NCBI GenBank assembly: GCA_902809985.1
Contig: CADDXC010000002.1
Coordinates: forward strand, 434,001-498,000
Direction of reading: 5' to 3'
Source: Clostridiaceae bacterium BL-3
Lineage (GTDB): Bacteria; Bacillota; Clostridia; Clostridiales; Clostridiaceae
Length of the DNA stretch: 64,000 nt
Every line of letters begins with the position of its first letter. Within the stretch, counting starts at the first letter, position 1. Below the pieces are notes generated by a model that was not told where the DNA came from, did no database searches, and was given only the letters and a program-made list of their open reading frames with translations. Position numbers and translations under genes: made by a program. Positions 35,681 to 45,153 of the stretch are shown here, one piece after another.

Positions 35681-35715
35681 CCCCCTTCCAAAAAATGTCA
35701 GGGGGTCAGACCCCT
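35671..35715. repeat. GGGGTC palindrome, copy 3
   Basis: AGGGGTCTGACCCCC and GGGGGTCAGACCCCT flank a centre with a two-base mismatch (TTCC against TGTCA). It overlaps the aminotransferase stop codon and ends about 20 bp before the next start. Confidence 0.9.
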
Positions 35716-35736
35716 AAAAAAAGGGAGATAATTATT

Positions 35737-37065
35737 GTGAATGAGCAAAAAGAAGTTTGTGCTTTTATAAACTGTAATATAATTGATGGCAGATTTGAAA
35801 GCAATATGATAAATGAAGGTGTAATGCTAGTAGAGAATGTAGATGGTATAGGAAAGATAAAATCTCTGGGGAATAAAATGGAGGTTGGCATACCTAAGGA
35901 CTGTAAGGTATTTGATTTAAAGAATAAATATGTGGTTCCTGGACTTATAGATGCTCATGTGCATCTTTTCGGGGATGGGAATCCTTTTACAGAAGAAGGT
36001 GTAAAGAGGACTCCGGATGAAAACCTAGAGTTCATGAAGTCATCTCTTGGAAAATATCTTCTCGAGGAGAACATGAAAAAAAATGCAATGGCAGCACTTC
36101 ATGCCGGAGTGACTACTTTCCGAAGCGTGGGAGATCCACTTTACTATGATATAGAAGTTAAAAATGAAATGAAAAACGGCGGTCAAATTGGACCTGACAT
36201 GTTATGTGCTGGACCTATGATATGCATAACCGGAGGGCATGGATATAAACTTGTATCTGAAGCTTCAGATTCACCCTGGGAAGGAAGAAAAAAGGTGAGA
36301 GAACATGTTTATAAGGGTACGGATCTTATAAAAATAGCTAGTACGGGCGGAGTTACCGATTCCAGGAAAATAGGCGAAGCAGGAAGAGTCCAGATGACCT
36401 ATGATGAAATTGCGGCTGTATGTGATGAGGCCCATAGGGCAGGTCTGCTTGTGGCAAGTCACTGCCAGAGCACCAGAGGATTGAAGGAAGCTTTGAGGGC
36501 AGGAGTGGATACCATAGAGCACGGTGCTTCCATGGATGATGAAATAATAGAGCTTTTCAAACACAATCCTAAATCCTTGAGAGGCTACAGTGCTCTTATA
36601 CCTACCTTTGCTCCGGCAATTTATACGTCGGAAATCAGCACTGAGTACACAAAGCTTGATGATGTGCAGTTTGCCAATGGCAGAATTATAAGGGATGAAA
36701 TGACCAGAGGATTTAAAACTGCTATAGATGAAGGTATAAAAGTTGGACTTGGCACTGATGCAGCCATGCCTTTTGTAACCCACTATAATACCTGGAGAGA
36801 ACTGCAGCTTCAGGTAAAATACGGCGGAGCCTTAAATGCACAGGCTATATATTTTGCAACTAAATCAAATTCTGAAATTCTGGGAATTGATAAAGAAGTT
36901 GGAACCCTTGAGCCTGGAAAATTTGCAGATTTTGTTATCCTGGATGGCAACCCTCTTGAAGATCTGAATTGTTTTGAAAAACCGCTGATGGTGGTTAAAC
37001 GAGGAAATATTATAGATAATACAAGAGAGTATATAATACCTGAAGTGGAGAAGTTTGTAAAATAG
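35737..37065 (+). CDS. Amidohydrolase family protein (imidazolonepropionase-like)
   Basis: A 442-aa metal-dependent amidohydrolase of the COG1228 group. Metal-site motifs are present in order: PGLIDAHVHLFGDG near residue 70, KIASTGGVTDS with the family's bridging-Lys position, SHCQSTRGLKEAL, DTIEHGASM and GLGTDAAMP. The group contains imidazolonepropionase and Xaa-Pro/Xaa-Arg dipeptidases. I chose GTG 35737, because a start at 35695 would be translated from the palindrome, and AGGGAG precedes the GTG. It probably forms an operon with the aminotransferase. The TAG stop lies in palindrome copy 4. Confidence 0.85.
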   Translation: MNEQKEVCAFINCNIIDGRFESNMINEGVMLVENVDGIGKIKSLGNKMEVGIPKDCKVFDLKNKYVVPGLIDAHVHLFGDGNPFTEEGVKRTPDENLEFMKSSLGKYLLEENMKKNAMAALHAGVTTFRSVGDPLYYDIEVKNEMKNGGQIGPDMLCAGPMICITGGHGYKLVSEASDSPWEGRKKVREHVYKGTDLIKIASTGGVTDSRKIGEAGRVQMTYDEIAAVCDEAHRAGLLVASHCQSTRGLKEALRAGVDTIEHGASMDDEIIELFKHNPKSLRGYSALIPTFAPAIYTSEISTEYTKLDDVQFANGRIIRDEMTRGFKTAIDEGIKVGLGTDAAMPFVTHYNTWRELQLQVKYGGALNAQAIYFATKSNSEILGIDKEVGTLEPGKFADFVILDGNPLEDLNCFEKPLMVVKRGNIIDNTREYIIPEVEKFVK

Positions 37066-37111
37066 GGTCAGACCCCCTGACAGAAAATGTCAGGGGGTCT
37101 GACCCTATTTT
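37059..37111. repeat. GGGGTC palindrome, copy 4, extended to perfect 24-bp arms
   Basis: Arms 37059-37082 and 37088-37111 are exact inverses (AAAATAGGGTCAGACCCC...). The palindrome contains the stop of the plus-strand amidohydrolase and touches the stop of the minus-strand LysM gene. AAAA and TTTT at the ends make it a terminator in both directions. Confidence 0.92.
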
Positions 37112-37868
37112 AATAAGTAAATACCATCTTGCCATCTCTCAGTGCAATTGGTTTTGACCACAGCCATGTGTTGGTAGTGCTGTCATCAAAATAGTAGAGT
37201 GCACCTTTGGTAGGATCGTAGCCGTGAAGCGCATCATAAGCTGCTTTTTTCGATTCCTCCGAGGCGGGTTTGTTTATCCAACCGTTCAATACAGGAGTGA
37301 ATTGATAGTATCCACCTGATTTTTCATATATTACACCCTTTATAGTGGATGGGTATTTTGGATTGCGGACTCTGTTTAAAACCACAGCAGCCACACCGAC
37401 CTTAGCTTTATAGGACTCGCTTTGTGCCTCTGCGTTTACCAGCCTTGCAAGTAGATCCAGGTCGCTTTGGCTGTAGGGTACTATAGCGGGAGGAGCTGCT
37501 CCTTTGAAGATGTACCCTGAAGGTATATTGAGCACCTGACCCGGATAAATATACTTGTCCACATTAGAGTTGGCGGCAATCAATGTATTTAAAGATATAT
37601 TAAATTTTTTTGCTATTAAATAGAGAGTATCAGTAGCTTGTACAATATAAGTTTTCGAATTTACCTTTAAAATCTGATTTGGATATATGGTAGTTTGACT
37701 TAAATTGTTGTCTCTCATTATCGTATCCACACTGTTCTTGAACAACACGCCTATTTTAAATATAGAATCACCTGATTTTACTGTATAACTTGCTGCATGA
37801 ACCTGGGTAAAAGATACAGCACAAAGAGATATTGCAAAAAGTATACTCCTCATTTTCTTGAAATGCAT
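37110..37868 (-). CDS. LysM and SleB/CwlJ-type cell wall hydrolase
   Basis: A 252-aa exported protein. It has a signal peptide ending VHAA, two LysM domains at about residues 26-70 and 72-116 (YTVKSGDSIFKIG, YIVQATDTLYLIAKKF), and a Hydrolase_2 domain (about 130-252; LLARLVNAEAQSESYKAKVGVAAVVLNRV). LysM binds peptidoglycan; the C-terminal domain is a lytic transglycosylase-like cortex or wall hydrolase fold. The ATG follows AAGGGGGAT. A c-di-AMP riboswitch in its leader places it among wall-remodelling genes turned off by high c-di-AMP. Confidence 0.93.
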   Translation of the reverse strand: MHFKKMRSILFAISLCAVSFTQVHAASYTVKSGDSIFKIGVLFKNSVDTIMRDNNLSQTTIYPNQILKVNSKTYIVQATDTLYLIAKKFNISLNTLIAANSNVDKYIYPGQVLNIPSGYIFKGAAPPAIVPYSQSDLDLLARLVNAEAQSESYKAKVGVAAVVLNRVRNPKYPSTIKGVIYEKSGGYYQFTPVLNGWINKPASEESKKAAYDALHGYDPTKGALYYFDDSTTNTWLWSKPIALRDGKMVFTY

Positions 37869-37891
37869 ATTAGATTATCCCCCTTAATTTT

Positions 37892-37997
37892 GCCTACGGA
37901 GTTAGTTGACGGGTTCGGGACTGTGGGATACCCCTACTTTAAAAGAAAGATTCACCCCTAGATATTATCCCCCGCATTTCATCACTGAAATTTAGGC
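37892..37997 (-). promoter_or_regulatory. Cyclic-di-AMP (ydaO/yuaA) riboswitch
   Basis: On the minus strand the conserved blocks appear in order: GCGGGGGATAAT, AGGGGTGAATC, GTAGGGGTATCC, CCCGAACCCGTCAACTAAC and CGTAGGC, closed by GCCTA/TAGGC. It leads the LysM/SleB hydrolase gene, a classic target of this class. Confidence 0.95.
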
Positions 37998-38055
37998 TTG
38001 TCTTGTTTGCTATTCTAACAGTATTTCCAGAAAATATCCATGTAAAATTAGTGGG

Positions 38056-38084
38056 AAACCTGGTAAATTAAACCAGGTTTTTAA
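38056..38084 (-). terminator. Hairpin downstream of the chemoreceptor gene
   Basis: AAACCTGG and CCAGGTTT pair around a 9-nt loop; the T tract is short (TTT) on the minus strand and longer on the plus strand. Confidence 0.5.
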
Positions 38085-38094
38085 CATCTTAACT

Positions 38095-39807
38095 CTACAA
38101 CTTAAATTCACCTATTGTCTTTGCAATATTCTGTGCCAGTGCTGCCAGGTTCTGTGATGAATCGGCAATACCTGAAGAGGCCTTGGTGACTTCTTCAACA
38201 CTGCTCAATATTTCTTCAGATCCGGCAGCAGATTCTTCAGCTGTAGAAGCCGTATTTTCAACAGCTGAATTTATACCTGTCATCATTTCTTTCATTTGTT
38301 TTGAAGAAGTGTCCATGTGTTGTGACATGGTATTTATAAAATCAGCATCATTTTCATAGTGCACTCCCGTTTCCATCAGGAGGTTGTAATTGGGCTGGAC
38401 GCTGTTTGACATGTAATCCAGAATCTCGTTGCCGCTGGAAGATAGATTTTTAAAAGCTGTCTCTACAGAAAGTACCATTTTATTTATACCCTCCACGGTA
38501 TTGGAGGATTGTTCTGCAAGCTTTCGTATTTCCTCCGCCACTACTGAAAAGCCCTTTCCTGCTTCCCCTGCTCTGGCGGATTCGATGGCGGCATTTAATG
38601 CCAGCAGATTAGTCTGTTCTGCTATATTTCCGATTGTTTCCGACATGACTTTGACCTGTGAAACTGCCTCTCCCGCTTTTATAGCTTCTACGATTTTATT
38701 TTTTTTCTCATTGTATATGGCCTCTCCCTCTTTTATGCTCTGTGAGGCTTTTTCTTTTATATTTTTAGCACGTTCTTTTATCTCTGAAGAAGTTTTAGAC
38801 GTCTTTTCAGCATCTCCCAGAAGGATGTCCACACTTTGTGCCATTTTCTGGGAAGATGTGCTTATCTGCTGGGTTACGCTGCTTAGATTTTGAGAACCCG
38901 TTGCTATATTTGCCGTAGACTCATTTACAGAATTCATCATTGAGGATATTTCTTCTGTAGATGCGGATAGTTCTTCGCTGGATGCACTCATTTCCTCAAT
39001 GCTGTTATTTATCTGGCTGATTAAATCCCTTATATTATTTTTTGCATTGTTCAGATTGGTGGCGATATCTCCAATTTCATCTTTGCTGCTGGCCTTTAAA
39101 GACTGGCTTAAATCCCCCTTGCTTATTAAATCTGTAAAAGACAGTATCTTGTTGATTCTTTTTATGAGTCCGGCGGTGATCCTGTTGCCTAAAATTATTG
39201 CTGCAATTATTCCAATTAGAGTCAGAGCTATAATTGTATAGAAAGAAGTCCTGAATGTATTGTTAATACTTATATACTGCTTTTCGGCCTTTTCATTTAT
39301 AATTTTAATCAATTGTTCAATACTTTCAGTGAGTTTGTTTCTATAAGAAGCCGCCTGTTTGTTTAAAGTCATGGCATCATCGTATTTGCCCGAAGCCATG
39401 AGGTTTATAATATTATTGCATATGTTCAGCCATTCAGCCCTTTGCTTGTTTAAACTTGCCAACTGAGTTTTTTCCTCCGGTGTAAGATCTGATTTTTCAT
39501 AAGTACTGATTATATTTGTATTTTGATTTTGTAATTCCTTCATAGCTTCAGCCGTATCTTTTACATTGTTTTTGTCCCTGCTTTCAACTAGATTTATTAT
39601 CTCGAGGCGAAGCTTCATTGAATTGGCGTCAAATCTGTCTAAATTTTCTATAGATTTCAGATTGGCATTGTACAGTTCGCTGGATTTTTTATTTACCGTG
39701 TTTAAATTGATTGTGCCTATCATGCCTATTATTATGATAAACAAAGATGTCACTAGAAATCCTGTTAAAAGTTTTTTACCTATTTTTAGATCCTTGAACC
39801 ATGTCAT
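38095..39807 (-). CDS. Methyl-accepting chemotaxis protein
   Basis: A 570-aa chemoreceptor. A transmembrane helix at about residues 13-35, a four-helix-bundle ligand domain (about 36-190), a second helix near 195-217 and HAMP are followed by a coiled-coil signalling domain. The hairpin tip shows [20 protein letters not shown] and [18 protein letters not shown]. Ligand unknown; the 4HB domain gives no hint. The ATG at 39807 follows GAGGAGG. It is monocistronic, with no che genes close by. Confidence 0.95.
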   Translation of the reverse strand: MTWFKDLKIGKKLLTGFLVTSLFIIIIGMIGTINLNTVNKKSSELYNANLKSIENLDRFDANSMKLRLEIINLVESRDKNNVKDTAEAMKELQNQNTNIISTYEKSDLTPEEKTQLASLNKQRAEWLNICNNIINLMASGKYDDAMTLNKQAASYRNKLTESIEQLIKIINEKAEKQYISINNTFRTSFYTIIALTLIGIIAAIILGNRITAGLIKRINKILSFTDLISKGDLSQSLKASSKDEIGDIATNLNNAKNNIRDLISQINNSIEEMSASSEELSASTEEISSMMNSVNESTANIATGSQNLSSVTQQISTSSQKMAQSVDILLGDAEKTSKTSSEIKERAKNIKEKASQSIKEGEAIYNEKKNKIVEAIKAGEAVSQVKVMSETIGNIAEQTNLLALNAAIESARAGEAGKGFSVVAEEIRKLAEQSSNTVEGINKMVLSVETAFKNLSSSGNEILDYMSNSVQPNYNLLMETGVHYENDADFINTMSQHMDTSSKQMKEMMTGINSAVENTASTAEESAAGSEEILSSVEEVTKASSGIADSSQNLAALAQNIAKTIGEFKL

Positions 39808-40076
39808 ATTGATCCTCCTCTTTTTAGTTATGTGCAAAACCATGAACTCGTTTAAGAATACCTTACAACCTCAATTTTATATATGCCGTCTTGATTTTGC
39901 AATTAACTTAAATATAATTTAACAATAACTTAACTATAGTACCCATAATCATAACACTTTTAACTTACAAATTACACCTAAATTTTTCATATAACTACAA
40001 AAAATACTATAATATAGCTGTAACATAATTTAATTGCCGTAATACTATGTAATAAGAATTGTTTAGCTGTATCAAA

Positions 40077-40112
40077 CCTTTGTTTTTATGTTACATAAAA
40101 ACAAAGGAGGTG
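40077..40112 (+). promoter_or_regulatory. Perfect hairpin overlapping the ribosome site of the kinase-like gene
   Basis: CCTTTGTTTTTATGT (40077-40091) and its exact inverse (40093-40107) flank one T. The right arm contains the first half of AAAGGAGGTG (40103-40112). In RNA the ribosome site would be partly paired, so translation may depend on melting or a ligand; in DNA it could be an operator. Confidence 0.65.
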
Positions 40113-40117
40113 TTATA

Positions 40118-40669
40118 TTGAGAAATTGGTGTATTCATTCCAGAAAAATTCCGATAAGTTTGAGACACTGCAAGTACCTGGGAGAAGGCCATAGTGGGCA
40201 GGTATACCTTATGCCCGATGGAAGAGCTTTAAAAATATTTAACAGTTCAGACAGCTGCAGGAATGAATATGATATATTAAAATCGGTAGAAAAAAGCAGG
40301 TATTTTCCGAAGGTTTATGAAGTCGGTAAGTATTATATTATAAGAGATTATGTAGGCGGAATGAATGTAGAAAAGTATCTGAAGAAATATGGACTGAGCA
40401 GGGAATTTGTCATAAAAGTGGCTGATTTGATAGATGACATGAAAAAGATGGGCTTTAAAAAATTGGAGATCAGGTTTCCCCACCTGTTTGTTCAGGAAGA
40501 TGGATCTCTCATGGTAATAGACCCCAGAAAAAGCTACGAGCAAAATATACCTTACCCCAAATCCTTCTTGAAGAAGCTGAAAAAAATGGGAATGCTGGAG
40601 CAGTTTATAAAGATACTGGATGAAGAGAGGCCCTGCATGAATTGGGGAAAGTATGTGAAAATCAAATAA
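40118..40669 (+). CDS. Small protein-kinase-like protein (RIO/Bud32-like fold)
   Basis: A 183-aa protein that looks like a minimal kinase. YLGEGHSGQVYLMPDGRALKIF provides a Gly-rich loop and the ATP-binding Lys. An Asp-rich helix (ADLIDDMKKMG) follows. The catalytic-loop HxD is not clear, but MVIDPRKSY near residue 140 stands where a metal-binding DFG-type Asp would be. It may bind ATP without being a normal kinase. I start at TTG 40118 because AAAGGAGGTG lies 5 bp upstream; ATG 40088 lies within the hairpin. No obvious operon partners. Substrate unknown. Confidence 0.75.
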   Translation: MRNWCIHSRKIPISLRHCKYLGEGHSGQVYLMPDGRALKIFNSSDSCRNEYDILKSVEKSRYFPKVYEVGKYYIIRDYVGGMNVEKYLKKYGLSREFVIKVADLIDDMKKMGFKKLEIRFPHLFVQEDGSLMVIDPRKSYEQNIPYPKSFLKKLKKMGMLEQFIKILDEERPCMNWGKYVKIK

Positions 40670-40777
40670 AAATGGACAAGCAAAGTAGCCGTAATTGCAA
40701 AGCATCCTTTGAACTTTTAGGTTAAATGCTGCAGCTGTAGATTATATACTATACCTCTGTTTACTGAATATTTAATG

Positions 40778-40848
40778 GAGAGTGAATAGTAAATCAGTAT
40801 TTCTGGTTTTTACCGAAAATTCACCAAAATTCTACACTATTCACTCTG
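40778..40848. repeat. Imperfect hairpin element with GAGTGAATAGT arms
   Basis: GAGTGAATAGT (40780) and ACTATTCACTC (40836-40846) form perfect 11-bp arms around a centre with TACCGAAAAT. The layout is shared with 6211-6312 and 50773-50893. Confidence 0.65.
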
Positions 40849-40967
40849 CAGTTTAGATTTGATGTTTGTACTTTATTTTTTCTGTTTATTGAAAAAGAGT
40901 TGAAATATTTGGACAAAAATACTAATATACTTGTATGTGATAAAAATTGTATAATGAAGGTGTAAAT

Positions 40968-42326
40968 ATGAAAGTAATTTTTATTGTTCCGGCAGCAGAT
41001 ATAAGGAGAAATGCCATATATAGGTTTGGAGATAAAATTTATGGACATTCTAATTCTATTTCAGGGCCGTTGATACTCGGCAGGATATTGAAAGATGCAG
41101 GGTATGATGTAGAAGTATATGAGGAGCTTTATAAAGACTTGAATTTCAATAAATTTGAAGATGCGGATTTAATAATGCTCTACACCATGACTTCTTCTTC
41201 CACAAGGGCTTATCACATTGCAGACTATTTTAGGAATGTCAGGCACAAGAGAGTGGTCATAGGGGGCATACATGCTTCCAGCATGCCTGAAGAGGCCCTT
41301 CAGCATGCAGATCAGGTAGTGGTTGGAGAAGGTGAAAGGGTAATTGTAGACGTGGCCGGCGGGAAAATCAAGGACAGGATAGTTTATTCAAAATGCATAG
41401 AGAATCTGGACGAGATACCTTTCCCGGATTACAGTCTTTTAAAAACTCCCTGCAGGGCCGCCAATGTCATGACCTCCAGGGGATGCCCTTTTAGCTGCTC
41501 TTTTTGTACCACTTCCAGAATGTTTCATCCTTATAGAAAGAGGACTCCTGATAATGTCATAGAAGAGCTGAGGATGTATAAAAACCAGGGATTTAAATAT
41601 GTAAATTTTGAAGATGACAATTTTACTGCAGACAAAGATAGAGCGAAAGAAATACTTAGAAAGATGATTTCAAATAACCTGGTGTTTAGAGAGACCTTTT
41701 TCTTTGGACGGACAGATATGGCAAACGATGAAGAACTGCTTCAGCTCCTTCATGATGCCCACCTGAACAGGGTGCTTATAGGAATTGAATCCCTGAATCA
41801 AAAATCCCTGGACAACATAAACAAGAAACAGAAGATTTCCGATATTGAAAAATGTGGTACAGCCCTTGTCAAGCACAAGATAAGACTGATAGCCAGCCTT
41901 GTACTGGGGCTTGATGATGACAGTAAAGAGGACATGGAAAGAGGAGAGAAATTCTGTGAGAGGATAAATGCCTATCAGTTCCAGCCGGCAATTTTGACCC
42001 CATTTCCCAACACGCCTGTTTATGAGCAGTATAAGAAGGAAGGCCGCCTGCTGGATAATGACTGGCAGTACTATGACATGATGGTTGTAAACTTCAAACC
42101 TAAAAAGATGTCTCCTTATGATCTGCAGAGTGAATTTTTTAGAGTGGCAAAATTGTTCTATACTTTTAAATCCTCTTTCAACATACTCAAGATCTTTGGA
42201 TTTGTAGCCTGGATTAGGAGAATTGGACTGTGGATTGCGGTAAAATTTGGAGAAGCTCTTTTCAGGAAAAAATCCAATATAAAAGATGGAAACATATATA
42301 ACAAAATAAAAGAGGTGTCCATTTAG
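40968..42326 (+). CDS. B12-binding-domain radical SAM protein
   Basis: A 452-aa protein. A cobalamin-binding-like Rossmann domain (about residues 1-140; GPLILGRILKDAGYDVEVYEE) is followed by a radical SAM core with the cluster motif CPFSCSFC at about residues 172-179, then GFKYVNFEDDNFTADK. This is the BchE/methyltransferase-like class (MiaB-unrelated). Such enzymes do methylations, ring closures or other C-C chemistry on many substrates. A C-terminal extension of about 80 residues carries a hydrophobic stretch. The ATG is inside AAGGTGTAAATATG; an upstream start at 40947 lacks a site. Monocistronic. Substrate unknown. Confidence 0.88.
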   Translation: MKVIFIVPAADIRRNAIYRFGDKIYGHSNSISGPLILGRILKDAGYDVEVYEELYKDLNFNKFEDADLIMLYTMTSSSTRAYHIADYFRNVRHKRVVIGGIHASSMPEEALQHADQVVVGEGERVIVDVAGGKIKDRIVYSKCIENLDEIPFPDYSLLKTPCRAANVMTSRGCPFSCSFCTTSRMFHPYRKRTPDNVIEELRMYKNQGFKYVNFEDDNFTADKDRAKEILRKMISNNLVFRETFFFGRTDMANDEELLQLLHDAHLNRVLIGIESLNQKSLDNINKKQKISDIEKCGTALVKHKIRLIASLVLGLDDDSKEDMERGEKFCERINAYQFQPAILTPFPNTPVYEQYKKEGRLLDNDWQYYDMMVVNFKPKKMSPYDLQSEFFRVAKLFYTFKSSFNILKIFGFVAWIRRIGLWIAVKFGEALFRKKSNIKDGNIYNKIKEVSI

Positions 42327-42356
42327 ATCTTTTTATTTTCAGAAAAATTTTTGCGG

Positions 42357-42400
42357 AAATAAAGGGCTTAGAGTAAATTGCTTTAAGCCCTTTTCATTTT
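42357..42400. terminator. Bidirectional terminator
   Basis: AAAGGGCTTA and TAAGCCCTTTT form a stem between the radical SAM gene and the convergent histidine kinase gene, with T tracts outward on both strands. Confidence 0.8.
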
Positions 42401-44250
42401 TCAAGAGAATATATATCGGAAAACTCTATATTTATCTTTTCTACATTGGTTTTAAACAATTCATTGTTTTTCACGTCATTTTCCTTCACCAGTTCTGCCG
42501 GAAGTTCTATAAAAAATTTACTTCCCTTTCCTTCCTCGCTTTTAACACTTATTTTACCGTTGTGCAGATCTACCAGGCTCTTTACCAGATACAGTCCTAT
42601 GCCGCTTCCCTCGCAGTCCCTTGAAAGGGAACGATTTGCCTGGCCGAAGCGTTCAAATATGAGATTCAGCTTGTCTTTGGGGATTCCCTTGCCGTCATCT
42701 TCTACGCTGATAAGCACTGTCTTTCCCCTGTCTTCCACATTTACATATATGTGTCCCCTGGAATCAGTATATTTAAAGGCATTTGACAGCAGGTTGAGCA
42801 TTATACGCTCCAATTTGACTGGATCGAAGGCCATGATCTTCTCTTCTACATTTGTATCAAATATCAGCTCTATATCCTTGCTGTTTATATAGGAAGCCAC
42901 TGATTGGGTGATGTCTTCCACCACGCTTACTATATTCTGATTTTGCCTGTTTATTTTAATAGCTCCCGAATCAAGCCTGGTTATGTCTAAAAGATTGTTT
43001 ACAATTCTTATTAATCTCAGGCAGTTCTGCTTCATGGTTTTTAGGTAGAATTTGCATTTTTCAGTGCTTTTGCTGCTGCATTTATTCACATATATGTCCA
43101 TGGTCTGGATGGCAACGAATATCACATTTATAGGAGTCTTGAGCTCGTGGGACATATTTACGAAGAATTCTGTTATGAGGGAATTGAATTCCCTGGTTTC
43201 ATTGAGCAGTTTCAAGTTCTTTTCCGCAGTGTTTTTAAGGGTTTCCATCTGTTTTTCAGATGTCAGATCGAGAAGCAGTGTCATCACTGCAGGCTTACTG
43301 TCATAGACGAAAAATGAAGATGTATTTCTGACGGATATGGCATTCCCCTGACAATCCAGTATGTTTTCCTCCATGGTGACTTTTGACAGCTTTTTCTCTG
43401 TTATGTCGCTGTATTTTTCCTTGGAGGTCATTATACATTCCTTTGGGTAATGCCTGTATAGTAATTTATCGTCCAGATCCAGCGCCCTGGAATAGCCAAG
43501 GAGTTTTGCAGCACTTTCATTGGCGTATATTATCTTTCCGCCTTCATGGACTATGACTGAGTTTATGGAGTTCTCAAAGAGCATTTCAAAACATACCTTG
43601 TTTTTCAGCAGGGAGGATTCCATATCTTCTCTTTTTATACTCTGTTCCTTTAGTTTGTGGCTCAGCAGGTTTAGCCTGTTGTCCTTGCTTTTATTGTTTT
43701 CAGCTTCTATGTCCACATAATATCCCAGCACCCAGGATATGAATATGAATATTCCCACCAGTATCAGATCCCTCTGGAAATATATATTTATGCCGTTGGA
43801 AGTGGGGGCGTACAGCAGATCCGCCGTAAGTACAAAAGTTGAACAGAAAAGCGAAGTTACAATGCCGTATCTGGAGCCGTACTGTATTACGGAAGACAGT
43901 ATCAGGAGCAGAAACAGGTATTTGTATTCACTTTCGTAGGAGTTGGATATATATATGGGTATGGCGATAATGAGCGTAAAAAAAAGGGTCTCCATGAGCC
44001 AGGATTTTTTAAATACATTCGAAGAACGTTCTAATTTAGTATTGATTATTAATGAAGCCGCATAAATTGATAACATAATGCATAATATGAAAATAGTGTT
44101 ATATAAATTGAAATAATTGTTATCTGAGTTAACTTTTAAAACTGAATAATATTGAGGCAAATCAATGCATATTATTATGACAGTGAATACAACTATGGCT
44201 ATCTTTATGATGGACAGCATAACGGATATGCTGTTTGCAATGTATTTCAT
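42394..44250 (-). CDS. Membrane histidine kinase with PAS domain, agr-linked
   Basis: A 618-aa kinase. Six or so transmembrane helices occupy residues 1-185, then a coiled stretch, a PAS domain (about 215-330; MLFENSINSVIVHEGGKIIY), HisKA with SHELKTPINV near 370 and HATPase with NLLSNAFKYT, EDDGKGIPKDK and GSGIGLYLVKSLV. It follows agrD on the same strand and could act as receptor for the Agr peptide. However, its HisKA/PAS layout is not that of AgrC. No response regulator gene is adjacent, so an orphan kinase feeding Spo0A is another reading. The C-terminal 300 residues closely match the kinase at 48609. The ATG follows GGGAGG. Confidence 0.88.
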   Translation of the reverse strand: MKYIANSISVMLSIIKIAIVVFTVIIICIDLPQYYSVLKVNSDNNYFNLYNTIFILCIMLSIYAASLIINTKLERSSNVFKKSWLMETLFFTLIIAIPIYISNSYESEYKYLFLLLILSSVIQYGSRYGIVTSLFCSTFVLTADLLYAPTSNGINIYFQRDLILVGIFIFISWVLGYYVDIEAENNKSKDNRLNLLSHKLKEQSIKREDMESSLLKNKVCFEMLFENSINSVIVHEGGKIIYANESAAKLLGYSRALDLDDKLLYRHYPKECIMTSKEKYSDITEKKLSKVTMEENILDCQGNAISVRNTSSFFVYDSKPAVMTLLLDLTSEKQMETLKNTAEKNLKLLNETREFNSLITEFFVNMSHELKTPINVIFVAIQTMDIYVNKCSSKSTEKCKFYLKTMKQNCLRLIRIVNNLLDITRLDSGAIKINRQNQNIVSVVEDITQSVASYINSKDIELIFDTNVEEKIMAFDPVKLERIMLNLLSNAFKYTDSRGHIYVNVEDRGKTVLISVEDDGKGIPKDKLNLIFERFGQANRSLSRDCEGSGIGLYLVKSLVDLHNGKISVKSEEGKGSKFFIELPAELVKENDVKNNELFKTNVEKINIEFSDIYSLEK

Positions 44251-44355
44251 AGATAATTTCCTCCCAGGTATAAATGAAAAATTCAGATTAAAAAGTAAAA
44301 ATTACCAATTTTTTAAATCAGTAATTTTTACCCTAGAGCTTTTTAAGTTTTTAGG

Positions 44356-44490
44356 CTATTTTCTCAAGCAGTCAGGTTCCTCTGGCTGATAAAAACACCA
44401 CGTGCATGCCGAAGCTGAAACTGTAAATGCCATGAGTGTGCACACCAGTGCAGATAAAGTGATGAATAATTTTACTATTTTACCCTTCAA
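44356..44490 (-). CDS. agrD: AgrD-like autoinducing peptide precursor
   Basis: A 44-aa frame on the minus strand starting with TTG at 44490 behind a G-rich ribosome site, 21 bp after agrB. The N-terminal amphipathic/hydrophobic leader is MKGKIVKLFITLSALVCTLM. The core is SASACTWCFYQPEEP, then a charged tail DCLRK. AgrD proteins are cut by AgrB after a Cys-containing ring segment and keep a conserved acidic QPEEP-like tail. By analogy with the C. perfringens-type peptide, the ring would be the five residues CTWCF closed by a Cys29 thiolactone. Small size makes it easy to miss, but position and motif make it convincing. Confidence 0.88.
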   Translation of the reverse strand: MKGKIVKLFITLSALVCTLMAFTVSASACTWCFYQPEEPDCLRK

Positions 44491-44511
44491 TTGAATTCCC
44501 CCCCTTTTTTC

Positions 44512-45153
44512 CTACTTTTTTAACATTGAATCGGCCTTTTTTAAAATTACTGATCCCCGGTCCGTCAGGGTGATGGACTGCCACAGGCAGCCAAAGCTTA
44601 TGCAGTCTATGATTTTTAAATAATACAGTTGGTTGTTTGTATTATAAAGCAGGCAAAGTGCAATTATCATTATAGAAAATATTGTCAAGGTGATGATGGA
44701 GTCTTTTTTAAACATCTTTTTCATTTTTTTACTGGTAATGGGTTTTTGAGGGCTGTCTACCGGGGCCTTCAAAAATACTGTTACAAAGGCAGCCGCCATG
44801 CAGAATACACTCACTGCTGCAGTAGCCGGGAAAGAAAAACTGTAAAAAAATCTGTCCACCAGCAGTCCCGCAGCAGCAGCGGAAATTGTTCCGCTTATAA
44901 TACATAGATTAGGAGATGAAGAATGAAAGCCGCCTGAATATTTTCTCAGTATGCTCATTGACACGGAAAATATGAGAGCTTCATACAGTACACCTAAAAC
45001 TGCACCTGCTGCTATTACCCAGAATATAGAAAATATGGTCTGAAGCAGACTGATTGCCCCGTACACTATTATTTCCTCTTTTTCCTTGTCTGCTTTTAGA
45101 ACAGTTCTGGCTTTTTTCCCCAGAGAAACTGCCAGCCTTTCAGTCAGGTACAT
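44512..45153 (-). CDS. agrB: AgrB-like accessory gene regulator protease
   Basis: A 213-aa membrane protein of the AgrB family, the cysteine endopeptidase that matures AgrD and forms its thiolactone. The catalytic pair is visible in KYSGGFHSSSPNLCIISG at about residues 70-87 (His and Cys eight apart), with about five transmembrane helices around it. The ATG follows GAGGAAT. Its start overlaps the end of the upstream membrane-protein gene by 14 bp, and agrD follows. agrC and agrA in the staphylococcal form are absent. Confidence 0.95.
   Translation of the reverse strand: MYLTERLAVSLGKKARTVLKADKEKEEIIVYGAISLLQTIFSIFWVIAAGAVLGVLYEALIFSVSMSILRKYSGGFHSSSPNLCIISGTISAAAAGLLVDRFFYSFSFPATAAVSVFCMAAAFVTVFLKAPVDSPQKPITSKKMKKMFKKDSIITLTIFSIMIIALCLLYNTNNQLYYLKIIDCISFGCLWQSITLTDRGSVILKKADSMLKK

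Noticed and set aside
35695-35736. N-terminal extension MSGGQTPKK of the amidohydrolase
   Set aside because: The residues come from the GGGGTC palindrome; similar MSGGQ openings appear on frames beside the other palindromes.
42394-44250. Calling the kinase AgrC
   Set aside because: AgrC is a different histidine kinase type without a PAS domain; only the gene order supports the link.
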